A stretch of 64,000 bases of DNA from the NCBI RefSeq assembly GCF_029478665.1, contig NZ_JARPQB010000006.1, positions 50,530 to 114,529 of the forward strand. Reading direction: 5' to 3'. Each line of letters starts with the position of its first letter. Position 1 is the stretch's first letter. Under the pieces are notes generated by a model. It saw only the letters and a list, made by a program, of their open reading frames with translations. It was not told the origin of the DNA and made no database searches. The stretch is from Pseudomonas entomophila. Its GTDB lineage: Bacteria > Pseudomonadota > Gammaproteobacteria > Pseudomonadales > Pseudomonadaceae. Of the stretch, positions 35,922-43,904 are shown piece by piece. The translations under genes were made by a program, and so were the position numbers.

Positions 35922-36766
35922 GCCAGGCAGGCCAGGCATTCGGCAGAGACCCACTGTGCGAAACGCTGGCGCTTGCCGCCGTCATCCAGTGGCTGTGGGC
36001 TGAGCAGGTGGTAGCTGGAACCGTCACGCAGGAAGCCGAAAGGCGCCTCTAGCTGACCATTGCCCAGTTCGTCGCGCACCATCAGCGCAGAGGCGATGGC
36101 CAGCCCCAGGCCCGCGCTGGCGGCCTGGAGCGACAAGTAGAAATGCTCGAAATCGCTGCGTTCTCCTTGCTTCAGGCCCTGGCCGCTCAGGCGTAACCAG
36201 GTCGCCCAGGCGTGGGGGCGGGTGGCGCTGTGGAGCAGGCGTTGGCCCTTGAAGCCTGGCGTGGCGACCGGGCCGATCCATTCATCGCAGATCTTCAGGC
36301 TGTGCAACTGGCGGTCCCAGTGGAAGTCATCGCGGCGCAGGGCCAGGTCCACGCCGGCGCGGGCGAAGTCCACCGGCCCTCCAGCCGCCACCAAATGCAG
36401 TTGCAGGTCGGGGTGTGCGGCGTGGAAGCGCGGCAGGCGAGGGATCAACCAGCGCATGGCGATGGTCGGCTCGCACGAGAGCACCAGCACGTTGTCGTGG
36501 GCGGGTGGATGCAGGCGCTGCACGGTCTGTTCGAGCTGTTCGAAGATGGCCCGGGTGGTGGCCTGCAGCTCACGACCTGCGTGGGTCAGGAACAGGGCGC
36601 GGTTGCGCCGATCGAACAGTTCCACGCCGAGGCTTTCTTCAAGCAGGCGCACCTGGCGGCTGACGGCGCCGTGGGTGACGTGCAGGTGTTCGGCGGCGCG
36701 CACGAAGCTTTCGGTTTCGGCGGCGATGTCGAAGTAGCGCAGGGCGTTGAGTGGGGGCAGTTTCAT
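35861..36766 (-). CDS. LysR-family regulator, GcvA-like
   Basis: 301 residues. The N-terminal winged HTH reads LNALRYFDIAAETESFVRAAEHLHVTHGAVSRQVRLLEESLG, as in GcvA/AmpR-type LysR proteins. The effector domain follows (LSCEPTIAMRWLIPRL, ATPGF and LASALMVRDEL-like region). It is divergent from the LysE exporter gene, a common pairing in which the regulator controls the exporter. The start at 36766 gives the conserved MKLPPLNALRYF; the ribosome site is poor. It overlaps the M15-like gene tail to tail by 61 bases. Confidence 0.88.
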   Translation of the reverse strand: MKLPPLNALRYFDIAAETESFVRAAEHLHVTHGAVSRQVRLLEESLGVELFDRRNRALFLTHAGRELQATTRAIFEQLEQTVQRLHPPAHDNVLVLSCEPTIAMRWLIPRLPRFHAAHPDLQLHLVAAGGPVDFARAGVDLALRRDDFHWDRQLHSLKICDEWIGPVATPGFKGQRLLHSATRPHAWATWLRLSGQGLKQGERSDFEHFYLSLQAASAGLGLAIASALMVRDELGNGQLEAPFGFLRDGSSYHLLSPQPLDDGGKRQRFAQWVSAECLACLAHLGLAQNEEPERPSPPHVR

Positions 36767-36790
36767 GGAGGGTGTGGTCCTTTCTGGCCT

Positions 36791-36819
36791 CTTCGCCGGC
36801 AAGGCCGGCTCCTACAGGT
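36791..36819. repeat. Single REP element
   Basis: CGCCGGCAAGGCCGGCTCCTACAG, 24 bases upstream of the LysR start, an unusual place because it is in a divergent promoter region. Confidence 0.7.
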
Positions 36820-36837
36820 TGGCGTGAGTCCATATTT

Positions 36838-36865
36838 GTGAGGAAAACTAGCGTATTTGTCTCAC
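36838..36865. promoter_or_regulatory. Possible LysR operator between the LysR and LysE genes
   Basis: GTGAG at 36838-36842 and CTCAC at 36861-36865 form an interrupted dyad in an AT-rich stretch, followed by TATAAA at 36866-36871. It suits a LysR site for the divergent pair. Confidence 0.4.
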
Positions 36866-36946
36866 TATAAATCGATTTTTACTGCTTTTAAGTGCCTCGA
36901 TAATCACGGCTCAAGTGAATTTTCATCGCCTATCGAGGACGCTTTC

Positions 36947-37564
36947 GTGAATGAACTCATCGCCGTCGCCCTATTCACCGTGCTGGCTGTCATCAGCCCG
37001 GGTGCCGACTTCGCCATGGTCACCCGCAGCAGTTACGCCCAGGGTCGCAAGGCCGGGCTGGCCGCCGCCTTGGGGATCGCCCTGGGCGTGCAGGTGCATG
37101 TGCTGTACACCGTGCTCGGCATTGCCGTGGTCATCAGCCAGAGCCCCGCGCTGTTCCTGGCGATGAAGGTGGTGGGGGCGGGGTACCTGGTTTACCTGGG
37201 CTACAAGTCGCTGACCAACACCACGCGCATCAGTCTCGACGGGCAGGCGCCCGGCGGTCAGGCCAATATGTTGGCCGCATTGCGCACCGGTTTCATGACC
37301 AATGCCCTGAACCCCAAGACCATGCTCTTCGTGGTCAGCGCCTACACCCAGGTGGTGCAACCGGGCAGCCCGCTGGCTGTGGATTTCGCCTATGGCGCGT
37401 TCATGTCGTTCGCCCACTGGGTGTGGTTCAGCCTGGTGGCCGTGTTTTTTTCCAGTGCAGGGTTGCGCCAGGCGATGATCGAGCGGCAGGTGATCGTGGA
37501 CCGCTTGATCGGGGTGGCGTTGATCGGCCTGGGATTGGCGGTGGCAGTGGCGGGAGTGAAGTAG
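36947..37564 (+). CDS. LysE/RhtB-family amino-acid exporter
   Basis: 205 residues, five to six membrane helices. The N-terminus VNELIAVALFTVLAVISPGADFAMV holds the family's SPGxDF motif, followed by GRKAGLAAALGIALG and a conserved NPKTMLFV segment. It likely exports an amino acid such as homoserine, threonine or lysine; the substrate cannot be read. The start is GTG 36947 with GAGG eight bases upstream. It is divergent from the LysR gene and is followed by a terminator shared with tRNA-Met. Confidence 0.9.
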   Translation: MNELIAVALFTVLAVISPGADFAMVTRSSYAQGRKAGLAAALGIALGVQVHVLYTVLGIAVVISQSPALFLAMKVVGAGYLVYLGYKSLTNTTRISLDGQAPGGQANMLAALRTGFMTNALNPKTMLFVVSAYTQVVQPGSPLAVDFAYGAFMSFAHWVWFSLVAVFFSSAGLRQAMIERQVIVDRLIGVALIGLGLAVAVAGVK

Positions 37565-37595
37565 CCGAAAGTGGCTGCTTTTTCGCAGGCAAAGA

Positions 37596-37627
37596 AAAAG
37601 GGCTTATCTTTCGATAAGCCCTTTTAG
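37596..37627. terminator. Bidirectional terminator between the LysE gene and tRNA-Met
   Basis: AAAAGGGCTTATC / GATAAGCCCTTTT is a perfect 13-bp stem with a TTTC loop. A and T runs on both sides suit both converging transcripts. Confidence 0.9.
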
Positions 37628-37631
37628 AAGG

Positions 37632-37708
37632 TGGTGGCTACACAGGGACTTGAACCCCGGACCCCAGCATTATGAATGCTATGCTCTAACCAACTGAGCT
37701 ATGTAGCC
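37632..37708 (-). tRNA. tRNA-Met (CAT anticodon, elongator type)
   Basis: 77 nt with encoded CCA. The 5' end GGCTACATAGCTCAG pairs its acceptor with TGTAGCCACCA; the anticodon loop TTCATAA sits in stem AGCAT/ATGCT; the T arm GGGGTTCAAGTCCC is regular. The paired acceptor (G1-C72) excludes an initiator tRNA. A CAT tRNA could be lysidine-modified tRNA-Ile, but these sequence features fit elongator Met. Confidence 0.92.
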
Positions 37709-37721
37709 AACTTGGCGCGCA

Positions 37722-37749
37722 TTATTAGCTCGAAACGCCAACCTGTCAA
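37722..37749 (-). promoter_or_regulatory. Strong sigma70 promoter for tRNA-Met
   Basis: On the minus strand a perfect TTGACA (37744-37749) is followed by 16 bases and TAATAA (37722-37727), about 14 bases before the tRNA. Confidence 0.8.
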
Positions 37750-37804
37750 CACTGTTTTAAAAAAAATTTTCCAACCTTTCAAATGCTTAGCCGGAAAGTC
37801 CGGT

Positions 37805-38737
37805 TCAACGCACGATCAGCCAGTGGCCCAGCACGTTGTATAGCCGCAGTTGCTGGCCGGCCGCCAGCGTGTCCAGGCTCTGGCCCGCGTGATCCAGGTC
37901 GAACTCACCGCTCACGCGACGATACGCGGCCTGTTCGTCCTGCCACCAGACGCGCAACCCTTGATAGCCAGCCAGGCGCTCCACCACTTCCCCCAGTGGC
38001 ATGTTGCTGGCCAGCAGTCGGCCGTCGCGCCAGGCCTCGGCGGACTTGAGGGTGATCTTTTCGACCGGGTTGATCCGCTGCTCGCTGAAAGTGACCCGCT
38101 CGCCGGCGCTGACCATGCGTTGGTCGCTGCCTTGCACGACAGTGGCCTTGCCGCTGATCACTTGCAGTTCATCGTGGTTACCGTGGCGGGCGATCTGCAG
38201 GCGGGTGCCGAACACCTGGATCCGCGTGTCGCCGACCTGCACCTCCATGGCCCGGCCATCGAGCATCACTTCCAGGTAGACCTGGCCCTGTACCAGCTGA
38301 AGCAGGCGGGTGCGCCCGCGCAGGTCGACATTCATCGCGCTGGCGCTGTCCAGGTGCAAGGTCGAGCCGTCGGCCAGGCGTACGCTGCGGCGCTCGCCGA
38401 CGTCGGTATGCAGTTCGCTGGCCAGGCGTTGCATCAGCGGCCAGTAGAGTACCGCCAGCACACTCAGTAGCGCCAGGAACAAGGTCGCCAACCCTAGGCC
38501 AGCACGGCTGCGGCGAACCTCGACGATCCGCGGACGTGGTGGCGTCGCCGGGACCTGTAGCTGCTGCCAGTAGGCTTCCAGTTGCGCATAGGCGCGCGCA
38601 TTGAGTGGGTCCTGGCACCATTGGCCGAATGCCTGGCGCAGCGCCTCGTCGCAGCCGGGCTGGCGCAGGCGGGAGAACCAGTCCAGTGCTTCCTGCTCGG
38701 GATCGGGCGTGGGGTGCAAGGCGGGCATCGGGGTCAT
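37805..38737 (-). CDS. FecR-family anti-sigma/transmembrane sensor without adjacent sigma gene
   Basis: 310 residues. The N-terminal cytoplasmic part (ALDWFSRLRQPGCDEALRQ and DPLNARAYAQLEAYW) is the DUF4880 sigma-binding domain. One TM helix at about 92-113 (LGLATLFLALLSVLAVLYW) is followed by the periplasmic FecR domain (SVRLADGSTLHLDSASAM, VFGTRLQIARHG). Such proteins relay a TonB-receptor signal to an ECF sigma factor. No fecI-like gene and no TonB receptor are adjacent: tRNA-Met is downstream, an MFS gene divergent upstream. A Fur box overlaps its likely promoter. The start is chosen at the ATG 38737; the ribosome site is weak. Confidence 0.88.
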   Translation of the reverse strand: MTPMPALHPTPDPEQEALDWFSRLRQPGCDEALRQAFGQWCQDPLNARAYAQLEAYWQQLQVPATPPRPRIVEVRRSRAGLGLATLFLALLSVLAVLYWPLMQRLASELHTDVGERRSVRLADGSTLHLDSASAMNVDLRGRTRLLQLVQGQVYLEVMLDGRAMEVQVGDTRIQVFGTRLQIARHGNHDELQVISGKATVVQGSDQRMVSAGERVTFSEQRINPVEKITLKSAEAWRDGRLLASNMPLGEVVERLAGYQGLRVWWQDEQAAYRRVSGEFDLDHAGQSLDTLAAGQQLRLYNVLGHWLIVR

Positions 38738-38806
38738 GGGATCGGGCTGCTCGCAAGGGCGGGGCGGTTTGGCCCAGCGTTTACGGGAGGGAGGCAAAGG
38801 ATGCTA

Positions 38807-38828
38807 ATTATATTGAGAATTATTTACA
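38807..38828 (-). promoter_or_regulatory. Fur box overlapping a -10 element upstream of fecR-like gene
   Basis: TGAGAATTATTTACA at 38814-38828 matches TGAGAATnATTCTCA at 12 of 14 positions. On the minus strand it runs into a TATAAT -10 at 38807-38812. It lies between fecR and the divergent MFS gene. Confidence 0.7.
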
Positions 38829-38929
38829 AGTACGTGAGAGATGGACGGCAGGGGTAAATAAAAAAGGTAGCTTCGTATCTATTTGTTTCACGATAATCGG
38901 ATCCCAACCTGCGGACGGAAATCCAGCCC

Positions 38930-40144
38930 ATGGCCATCAGCAACACCCAAAGTTCCAGCGCGAGCAGCCCGGCAAGCCAGGCAAGCCCGTTGGTGATGCG
39001 CATCATTGGTTTCTGCGCCCTGGCGCACCTGATCAACGACCTGATCCAGTCGGTGCTGCCGGCGATCTACCCGATGCTCAAGGCCAACTATGGTTTGAGC
39101 TTCGCTCAGATCGGCCTGATCACCCTGACTTTCCAGGTTACGGCTTCGTTGTTGCAGCCGTGGGTCGGCTTCTACACCGACAAGCGGCCAACACCCAACC
39201 TGCTGCCCCTGGGTACCCTGTGCACCCTGGTGGGGATCGTGATGCTGGCCTTCGTGGGAAGCTTCCCGATGATCCTGCTGGCCTCGGCGCTGGTGGGAAT
39301 CGGCTCGTCGACCTTCCACCCGGAGACCTCGCGCATCGCCCGCCTGGCCTCGGGCGGGCGTTTCGGCCTGGCCCAGTCGAGCTTCCAGGTCGGCGGCAAC
39401 GCCGGTTCCGCGTTCGGCCCGCTGCTGGCGGCGGCCATCGTCATCCCGTTCGGGCAGACTCACGTGGCCTGGTTCGGCGTGGCCGGGCTGTTCTTCTTCG
39501 CCGTCACCCTGATGCTGCGCCGCTGGTACAAGGACCACCTCGACCAGTTCAAGGCGCGCAAGGCGGCGCAGGCCACCCATGGCATCTCGCGCCAGCGGGT
39601 GATGCTGGCGCTGGTGGTGCTGGGGTTGCTGGTGTTCTCCAAGTACTTCTACATGGCCAGCTTCACCAGCTACTTCACCTTCTACCTGATCGAGAAGTTC
39701 CAACTGTCGGTGGCCAGTTCGCAGTTGCATCTGTTCCTGTTCCTCGGCGCGGTGGCGGCCGGCACCTTCTTCGGTGGACCGATCGGTGACCGTATCGGGC
39801 GCAAGGCGGTGATCTGGTTCTCGATCCTGGGCGTGGCGCCGTTCACCCTGGCGCTGCCCTACGCCGACCTGTTCTGGACCACCGTGCTCAGCGTGGTGAT
39901 CGGCTTCATCCTCGCCTCGGCGTTCTCGGCCATCGTGGTGTATGCCCAGGAGCTGGTGCCGGGCAACGTGGGGATGATCGCCGGGATCTTCTTCGGGCTG
40001 ATGTTCGGCTTTGGCGGGATCGGCGCGGCGTTGCTGGGCTACCTGGCCGACCTGCGCGGGATCGAGTATGTGTATGGGGTGTGTTCGTTCCTGCCGTTGT
40101 TCGGGTTGCTGGCGGTGTTCCTGCCGTCCACCGGCAAGCGTTGA
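38930..40144 (+). CDS. fsr: MFS exporter, fosmidomycin-resistance (Fsr) family
   Basis: 404 residues, 12 TM pattern with a hydrophilic Ser-rich start. Typical Fsr motifs are CALAHLINDLIQSVLPAIYPML, GSSTFHPETSRIARLASGG and the FFGGPIGDRIGRK loop after TM8. It is an inner-membrane drug/proton antiporter that gives fosmidomycin resistance in E. coli; the natural role is unclear. It is divergent from the Fur-controlled fecR-like gene, and the Fur box lies about 100 bases upstream of its start, so iron control of fsr is possible but unproven. Confidence 0.88.
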   Translation: MAISNTQSSSASSPASQASPLVMRIIGFCALAHLINDLIQSVLPAIYPMLKANYGLSFAQIGLITLTFQVTASLLQPWVGFYTDKRPTPNLLPLGTLCTLVGIVMLAFVGSFPMILLASALVGIGSSTFHPETSRIARLASGGRFGLAQSSFQVGGNAGSAFGPLLAAAIVIPFGQTHVAWFGVAGLFFFAVTLMLRRWYKDHLDQFKARKAAQATHGISRQRVMLALVVLGLLVFSKYFYMASFTSYFTFYLIEKFQLSVASSQLHLFLFLGAVAAGTFFGGPIGDRIGRKAVIWFSILGVAPFTLALPYADLFWTTVLSVVIGFILASAFSAIVVYAQELVPGNVGMIAGIFFGLMFGFGGIGAALLGYLADLRGIEYVYGVCSFLPLFGLLAVFLPSTGKR

Positions 40145-40173
40145 CAGCTCTCCCCATTGCTCTGCAGCGACCT

Positions 40174-40292
40174 CTTGTAGGAGCGGCTTCAGCCGCGATC
40201 ACCCGCACAGCGGGTGCCAGGCACCGCGATTTCCGCATCGCGGCTGAAGCCGCTCCTACAAGGATCCCGGTAGGCGCCGGCTTGCCGGCGCA
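40174..40292. repeat. REPIN plus extra REP (GCGGCTTCAGCCGC type)
   Basis: TTGTAGGAGCGGCTTCAGCC faces its inverted copy ending at 40262, followed at 40270-40292 by a GCCGGCTTGCCGGC stem. Confidence 0.85.
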
Positions 40293-40295
40293 CGA

Positions 40296-40325
40296 TTGAC
40301 GTGCCGTTCATCGATGGCCTAGAGT
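40296..40325 (+). promoter_or_regulatory. Candidate sigma70 promoter upstream of the YcaD-like MFS gene
   Basis: TTGACG at 40296-40301, an 18-base spacer, then TAGAGT at 40320-40325. It gives a leader of about 290 bases before the MFS start. Confidence 0.5.
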
Positions 40326-40357
40326 GCCGCCTCCTCTTTACCTGCGTAGTCGATGCA

Positions 40358-40495
40358 ATGAACCGTAGTGCTCATCCACACCGCCAGCCTGTCGCCCCGA
40401 CAGCGCGCCGCGCGTGGCCTAGCGACACGGTGCTCAAGCGTCGGCGCAGCGTGCTGTTCGCCTTCACATTCTCGCCACACCTTGCCCTGAACTGA
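40358..40495 (+). CDS. Possible 45-aa leader peptide upstream of the YcaD-like MFS gene
   Basis: ATG 40358 opens a 45-codon frame, very rich in Arg, His and Pro at first (MNRSAHPHRQPVAPTARRAW) and ending SVLFAFTFSPHLALN. No ribosome site is visible upstream, and the preceding ATG CAA TGA overlaps it. It lies within the leader transcribed from the 40296 promoter, 125 bases before the MFS start. A regulatory peptide is conceivable but unsupported by any family. Confidence 0.2.
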   Translation: MNRSAHPHRQPVAPTARRAWPSDTVLKRRRSVLFAFTFSPHLALN

Positions 40496-40620
40496 TCCGC
40501 GCCCCTGCGTCCAGCGCCTCCCCGGCGTGACCGCGGGCGCCTGCGTTCGAACATTTTTCAGCGGATTTTCCAGTCGGCCGGGGCCAGAACCCCTGCACGC
40601 CGGCTTGCAAGGAGTGGTAC

Positions 40621-41781
40621 ATGAACATGCGTTTGCTGGCGGGCCTGTTGTTCGCCGTGTCGGTGGTCGGTTTCAGCCTCGGGGCGAGCCTGCCGCTGGT
40701 GTCGTTGCGCCTGCACGAGGCGGGGGCGGGGACACTGGAGATCGGCATCATCTCGGCGATCCCGGCGGCGGGCATGATGTTGTCGGCGTTCATGGTCGAC
40801 GCCTGCTGCAAGCACCTGACCCGGCGCGTCATCTACTTGCTCAGTTTCAGCCTGTGCACCCTGAGCATCGCCTTGCTCGAGTGGGCCTTCGACTCGATGT
40901 TGTGGCTGGCGCTGCTGCGCCTGGGGCTGGGCATCGGCATGGGCATCGCGATCATCCTCGGCGAGTCGTGGGTCAACGAGCTGTGCCCGGACCACAACCG
41001 CGGCAAGATCATGGCCCTGTACGCCACCAGTTTCACCGGCTTCCAGGTGCTCGGCCCGGCGCTGCTGGCGCTGCTCGGTGCCGACAGCCCGTGGCTGACC
41101 GCCGTGGTCACCGCCTGCTACGGGCTGGCCCTGCTGTGTATCCTGTTCACCGTGCCCAACGACCATGTCGAGCACGGCGAGGAGGGCGAGAAGAGCTTCG
41201 GCTTGGCCGGCTTCTTCCGCGTCGCGCCGGCGCTGTGCGTGGCGGTGTTGTTCTTCTCGTTCTTCGATGCCGTGGTGCTGTCGCTGTTGCCGGTATACGC
41301 CAGCAGCCATGGCTTTGCCGTGGGCATTGCCGCCCTGATGGTGACCGTGGTGTTTGCCGGGGACATGATTTTCCAGCTGCCGCTGGGCTGGCTGGCCGAC
41401 CGGGTCGAGCGCACCGGCTTGCACCTGGTATGCGGGCTGGTCGCGATGAGCATCGGTATCGCCCTGCCGTGGCTGCTGCAGATGACCTGGCTGTTGTGGC
41501 CCTTGCTGGTGGTGCTGGGCGCGGTGGCGGGGGGGATCTACACCCTGGCGCTGGTGCTGATCGGGCAGCGTTTCAAGGGGCAGGACCTGGTCACGGCCAA
41601 TGCCAGTGTCGGATTGCTCTGGGGCGTGGGTAGCCTGGTCGGGCCGCTGGTCAGCGGCGCGGCGATGGATGTGGCGCCCCATGGCTTGCCCATGGCGCTG
41701 GCGCTGATGGCGGGGTTGTTCGTGTGCTTTGCGCGGCAGGCGTATCGGCGGGCGGGCAGGCTGCAGGCGGTGGTGGACTGA
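40621..41781 (+). CDS. MFS transporter, YcaD-like
   Basis: 386 residues with 12 hydrophobic segments. The N-terminus (LLFAVSVVGFSLGASLPLVSLRL) and the LGIGMGIAIILGESWVNELC and RGKIMALYATSFTGFQVLGP segments match the YcaD branch of MFS proteins. It is an inner-membrane proton-driven transporter of unknown substrate. The ATG follows AAGGAG. The preceding 476 bases contain no other certain gene but hold a REPIN, a promoter and a possible leader peptide. The downstream gene alkA is separated by a REP. Confidence 0.85.
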   Translation: MNMRLLAGLLFAVSVVGFSLGASLPLVSLRLHEAGAGTLEIGIISAIPAAGMMLSAFMVDACCKHLTRRVIYLLSFSLCTLSIALLEWAFDSMLWLALLRLGLGIGMGIAIILGESWVNELCPDHNRGKIMALYATSFTGFQVLGPALLALLGADSPWLTAVVTACYGLALLCILFTVPNDHVEHGEEGEKSFGLAGFFRVAPALCVAVLFFSFFDAVVLSLLPVYASSHGFAVGIAALMVTVVFAGDMIFQLPLGWLADRVERTGLHLVCGLVAMSIGIALPWLLQMTWLLWPLLVVLGAVAGGIYTLALVLIGQRFKGQDLVTANASVGLLWGVGSLVGPLVSGAAMDVAPHGLPMALALMAGLFVCFARQAYRRAGRLQAVVD

Positions 41782-41807
41782 GCACCTTGCGTTGACTGTA
41801 CTGGCGC

Positions 41808-41835
41808 ATTCGCCGGCAAAGCCGGCTCCTACAGG
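41808..41835. repeat. Single REP element
   Basis: CGCCGGCAAAGCCGGCTCCTAC between the YcaD-like gene and alkA. Confidence 0.75.
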
Positions 41836-41918
41836 GGTGGCGTTGGGCGCAAGAAGGGTCGTTTCATCGTAGAACGGTTGGTCTAGGATGGAGGTTCCAC
41901 CGTGCTTGAGCCGTGCCG

Positions 41919-42545
41919 ATGATCCTTGCCGACCTTTCGCCCCAGGCCTTTGACGCGGCCACCGAGTACCTGGCTGGCCAGGACCCGGACTGGGCGCGCC
42001 ACATCGCCGTCACCGGCCCTTGCCTGCACCAGGCCACGCCCGGGCGTGAGCCCTACGAGACGCTGGTGAGGGCTATCGCCTACCAGCAATTGCATGCACG
42101 GGCGGCGGAGGCGATCCTCGGGCGATTGCTGGCGCTGTTTCCCGAAACAGCATTCCCGACACCGGAACAGTTGCTGGCGGTCAGCCCCGAGATGATGCGG
42201 GCCTGCGGGTTTTCCGCGAGCAAGACCGCAACGCTCCATGGCATCGCCCAGGCGCATCTGGAGGGCGTTGTACCCGGTCGGGCAGAGGCCTTGCTGCTGT
42301 CCGACGATGATTTGGTCGAGCGCCTGGTGAGCCTGCGTGGGGTTGGGCGGTGGACGGTGGAGATGCTGCTGATCTACAGCTTGGAGCGTTCGGACATCCT
42401 GCCGGTGGATGACTTTGGCGTGCGCGAGGGGTACCGCCGGATGAAAGGGCTGGAAAAGGCACCCACACCCGCGCGAATGCGCGCGCTGGGGCAAGCGTGG
42501 AGCCCCTATCGCACCGTGGCGGCCTGGTACCTGTGGCGTGCCTGA
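41919..42545 (+). CDS. alkA: DNA-3-methyladenine glycosylase II (AlkA-like)
   Basis: 208 residues of the HhH-GPD superfamily. The helix-hairpin-helix and catalytic Asp are seen in LVSLRGVGRWTVEMLL followed by DILPVDDFGVREG. AYQQLHARAAEAILGRLLALF is the usual first helical block. It removes alkylated purines to start base excision repair. It lacks the N-terminal TBP-like domain of the 282-aa E. coli AlkA, so it is the short type. The start is uncertain: ATG 41919 or GTG 41913, neither with a good ribosome site. Adjacent to ada, forming an alkylation-repair cluster. Confidence 0.88.
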   Translation: MILADLSPQAFDAATEYLAGQDPDWARHIAVTGPCLHQATPGREPYETLVRAIAYQQLHARAAEAILGRLLALFPETAFPTPEQLLAVSPEMMRACGFSASKTATLHGIAQAHLEGVVPGRAEALLLSDDDLVERLVSLRGVGRWTVEMLLIYSLERSDILPVDDFGVREGYRRMKGLEKAPTPARMRALGQAWSPYRTVAAWYLWRA

Positions 42546-42560
42546 CCGACCTGTGCATTC

Positions 42561-42669
42561 CCTGTAGGAGCCGGCTTTGCCGGCGAAAAGGCCTGTGCAG
42601 GCAGCGCAAGGTCGATGCTCCCGTACCGGCTGTGGCGGCCCATTCGCCGGCAAAGCCGGCTCCTACAGG
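42561..42669. repeat. REPIN (CGCCGGCAAAGCCGGC type)
   Basis: CTGTAGGAGCCGGCTTTGCCGGCG faces its inverted copy across about 60 bases. Fills the alkA-ada gap. Confidence 0.85.
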
Positions 42670-42791
42670 TAGTGTGCGGCATTCGACGATGAGGGTGTCT
42701 GGATGTCACCTGATGAATTACTTGCAAGAATCGGAGTGATCGCGCCAGCCCCTGCTGTCAGGCTGAACCTATCGACGCCCGGAGAGACGCC

Positions 42792-43850
42792 ATGAACCCC
42801 GTCCCGACCTACACCACCGAAGCCGCCCGTTGGCACGCCGTGCAATCCCGCGACGCCGCCGCCACCGGCCATTTCGTCTATGCCGTGCGCACCACCGGGG
42901 TGTATTGCCAGCCAGCGTGCAAGTCGCGCCTGGCCAAGCGCGAGAATGTCGAGTTCTTTACCAACGCCGCCCAGGCCGAAGCCGCCGGCTACCGCGCCTG
43001 CAAACGCTGCGCGGGTGGCCACCAGGCTGTGCGCCGCAGCGACCTGGTGGCCCGCGCCTGTCGCCTGATCGAAGCCAGTGACCCTGCGCCCAGCCTCGAT
43101 CAGCTGGGCGTGGCGTTGAACCTCAGCCCCTTCCACCTGCACCGCCTGTTCAAGGCCGAGACCGGCCTGACCCCCAAGGCCTACGCCTCGGCATTCCGCG
43201 CCCGGCGCCTGCGCGAGCGCCTGGACGATGCCTCCAGCGTCACCGAAGCCATCTACGATGCCGGTTACAACTCCAACAGCCGCTTCTACGAAAGTGCCGG
43301 TGAGCGCCTGGGCATGCGCCCCCGTGAGTACCGTGCGGGCGGGGAGGGCGCGACCATTCACTTTGCCTTGGGCCAGTGTTCGCTAGGAGCGATCCTGGTT
43401 GCCCAGAGCCAGCGTGGTGTCTGCGCAATCCTGCTGGGCGACGAGCCCGAGCCATTGCTCGACGAGCTGCAGGACCAGTTCCCCAAGGCACGATTGATCG
43501 GCGGCGATGCCGGGTTCGAACGGCTGGTCGCCGAAGTGGTGGGCTTCGTCGAAGCCCCGGCGCTGGGCCTTGCCCTGCCACTGGACGTGCAGGGCACGGC
43601 CTTCCAGGAGCGGGTCTGGCAGGCGTTGCGCGAGGTGCCGGCGGGTACTCGGGTGAGCTACACCGACATCGCCGAGCGCATCGGCGCGCCCAAGGCGTTC
43701 AGGGCGGTGGCCCAGGCTTGCGCGGCCAACCACATCGCCGTGGCCATCCCCTGCCACCGGGTGGTGCGCCGTGACGGTGACCTCAGCGGCTACCGTTGGG
43801 GCATTGAACGCAAACGGCAGCTGTTGGACCGAGAAACGGCACTCTCCTGA
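42792..43850 (+). CDS. ada: Bifunctional Ada: alkylation-response regulator and O6-methylguanine-DNA methyltransferase
   Basis: 352 residues, close to E. coli Ada (354). The N-terminal zinc domain carries C39, C43, C70 and C73 (VYCQPAC and ACKRC); methyl transfer to the first Cys turns it into an activator. An AraC-type HTH follows (LNLSPFHLHRLFKAETGLTPKAYASA). The C-terminal methyltransferase has PCHR with C321, the position of the E. coli acceptor Cys. It repairs methylphosphotriesters and O6-methylguanine. The start has GGAGAG upstream. No clear Ada box was found before alkA or ada. Confidence 0.95.
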   Translation: MNPVPTYTTEAARWHAVQSRDAAATGHFVYAVRTTGVYCQPACKSRLAKRENVEFFTNAAQAEAAGYRACKRCAGGHQAVRRSDLVARACRLIEASDPAPSLDQLGVALNLSPFHLHRLFKAETGLTPKAYASAFRARRLRERLDDASSVTEAIYDAGYNSNSRFYESAGERLGMRPREYRAGGEGATIHFALGQCSLGAILVAQSQRGVCAILLGDEPEPLLDELQDQFPKARLIGGDAGFERLVAEVVGFVEAPALGLALPLDVQGTAFQERVWQALREVPAGTRVSYTDIAERIGAPKAFRAVAQACAANHIAVAIPCHRVVRRDGDLSGYRWGIERKRQLLDRETALS

Positions 43851-43904
43851 GCGCTCGGACCGCGTAGAATTCACGCCCTGTCGAGTTGTATAGAGGAATA
43901 TTCG

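Noticed and set aside
37632..37708. tRNA-Met and tRNA-Gln as integration sites
   Set aside because: No duplicated tRNA 3' end, integrase or island boundary was seen near either tRNA.
38801..38857. 18-codon frame with a GGAGG site in the fecR-fsr gap
   Set aside because: It lies across the Fur box and the fecR promoter and has no family support; the GGAGG is probably a chance match.
41840..42791. Ada boxes before alkA and ada
   Set aside because: Only a weak GCGCAAG resemblance near 41848 was found, too short to call an operator.
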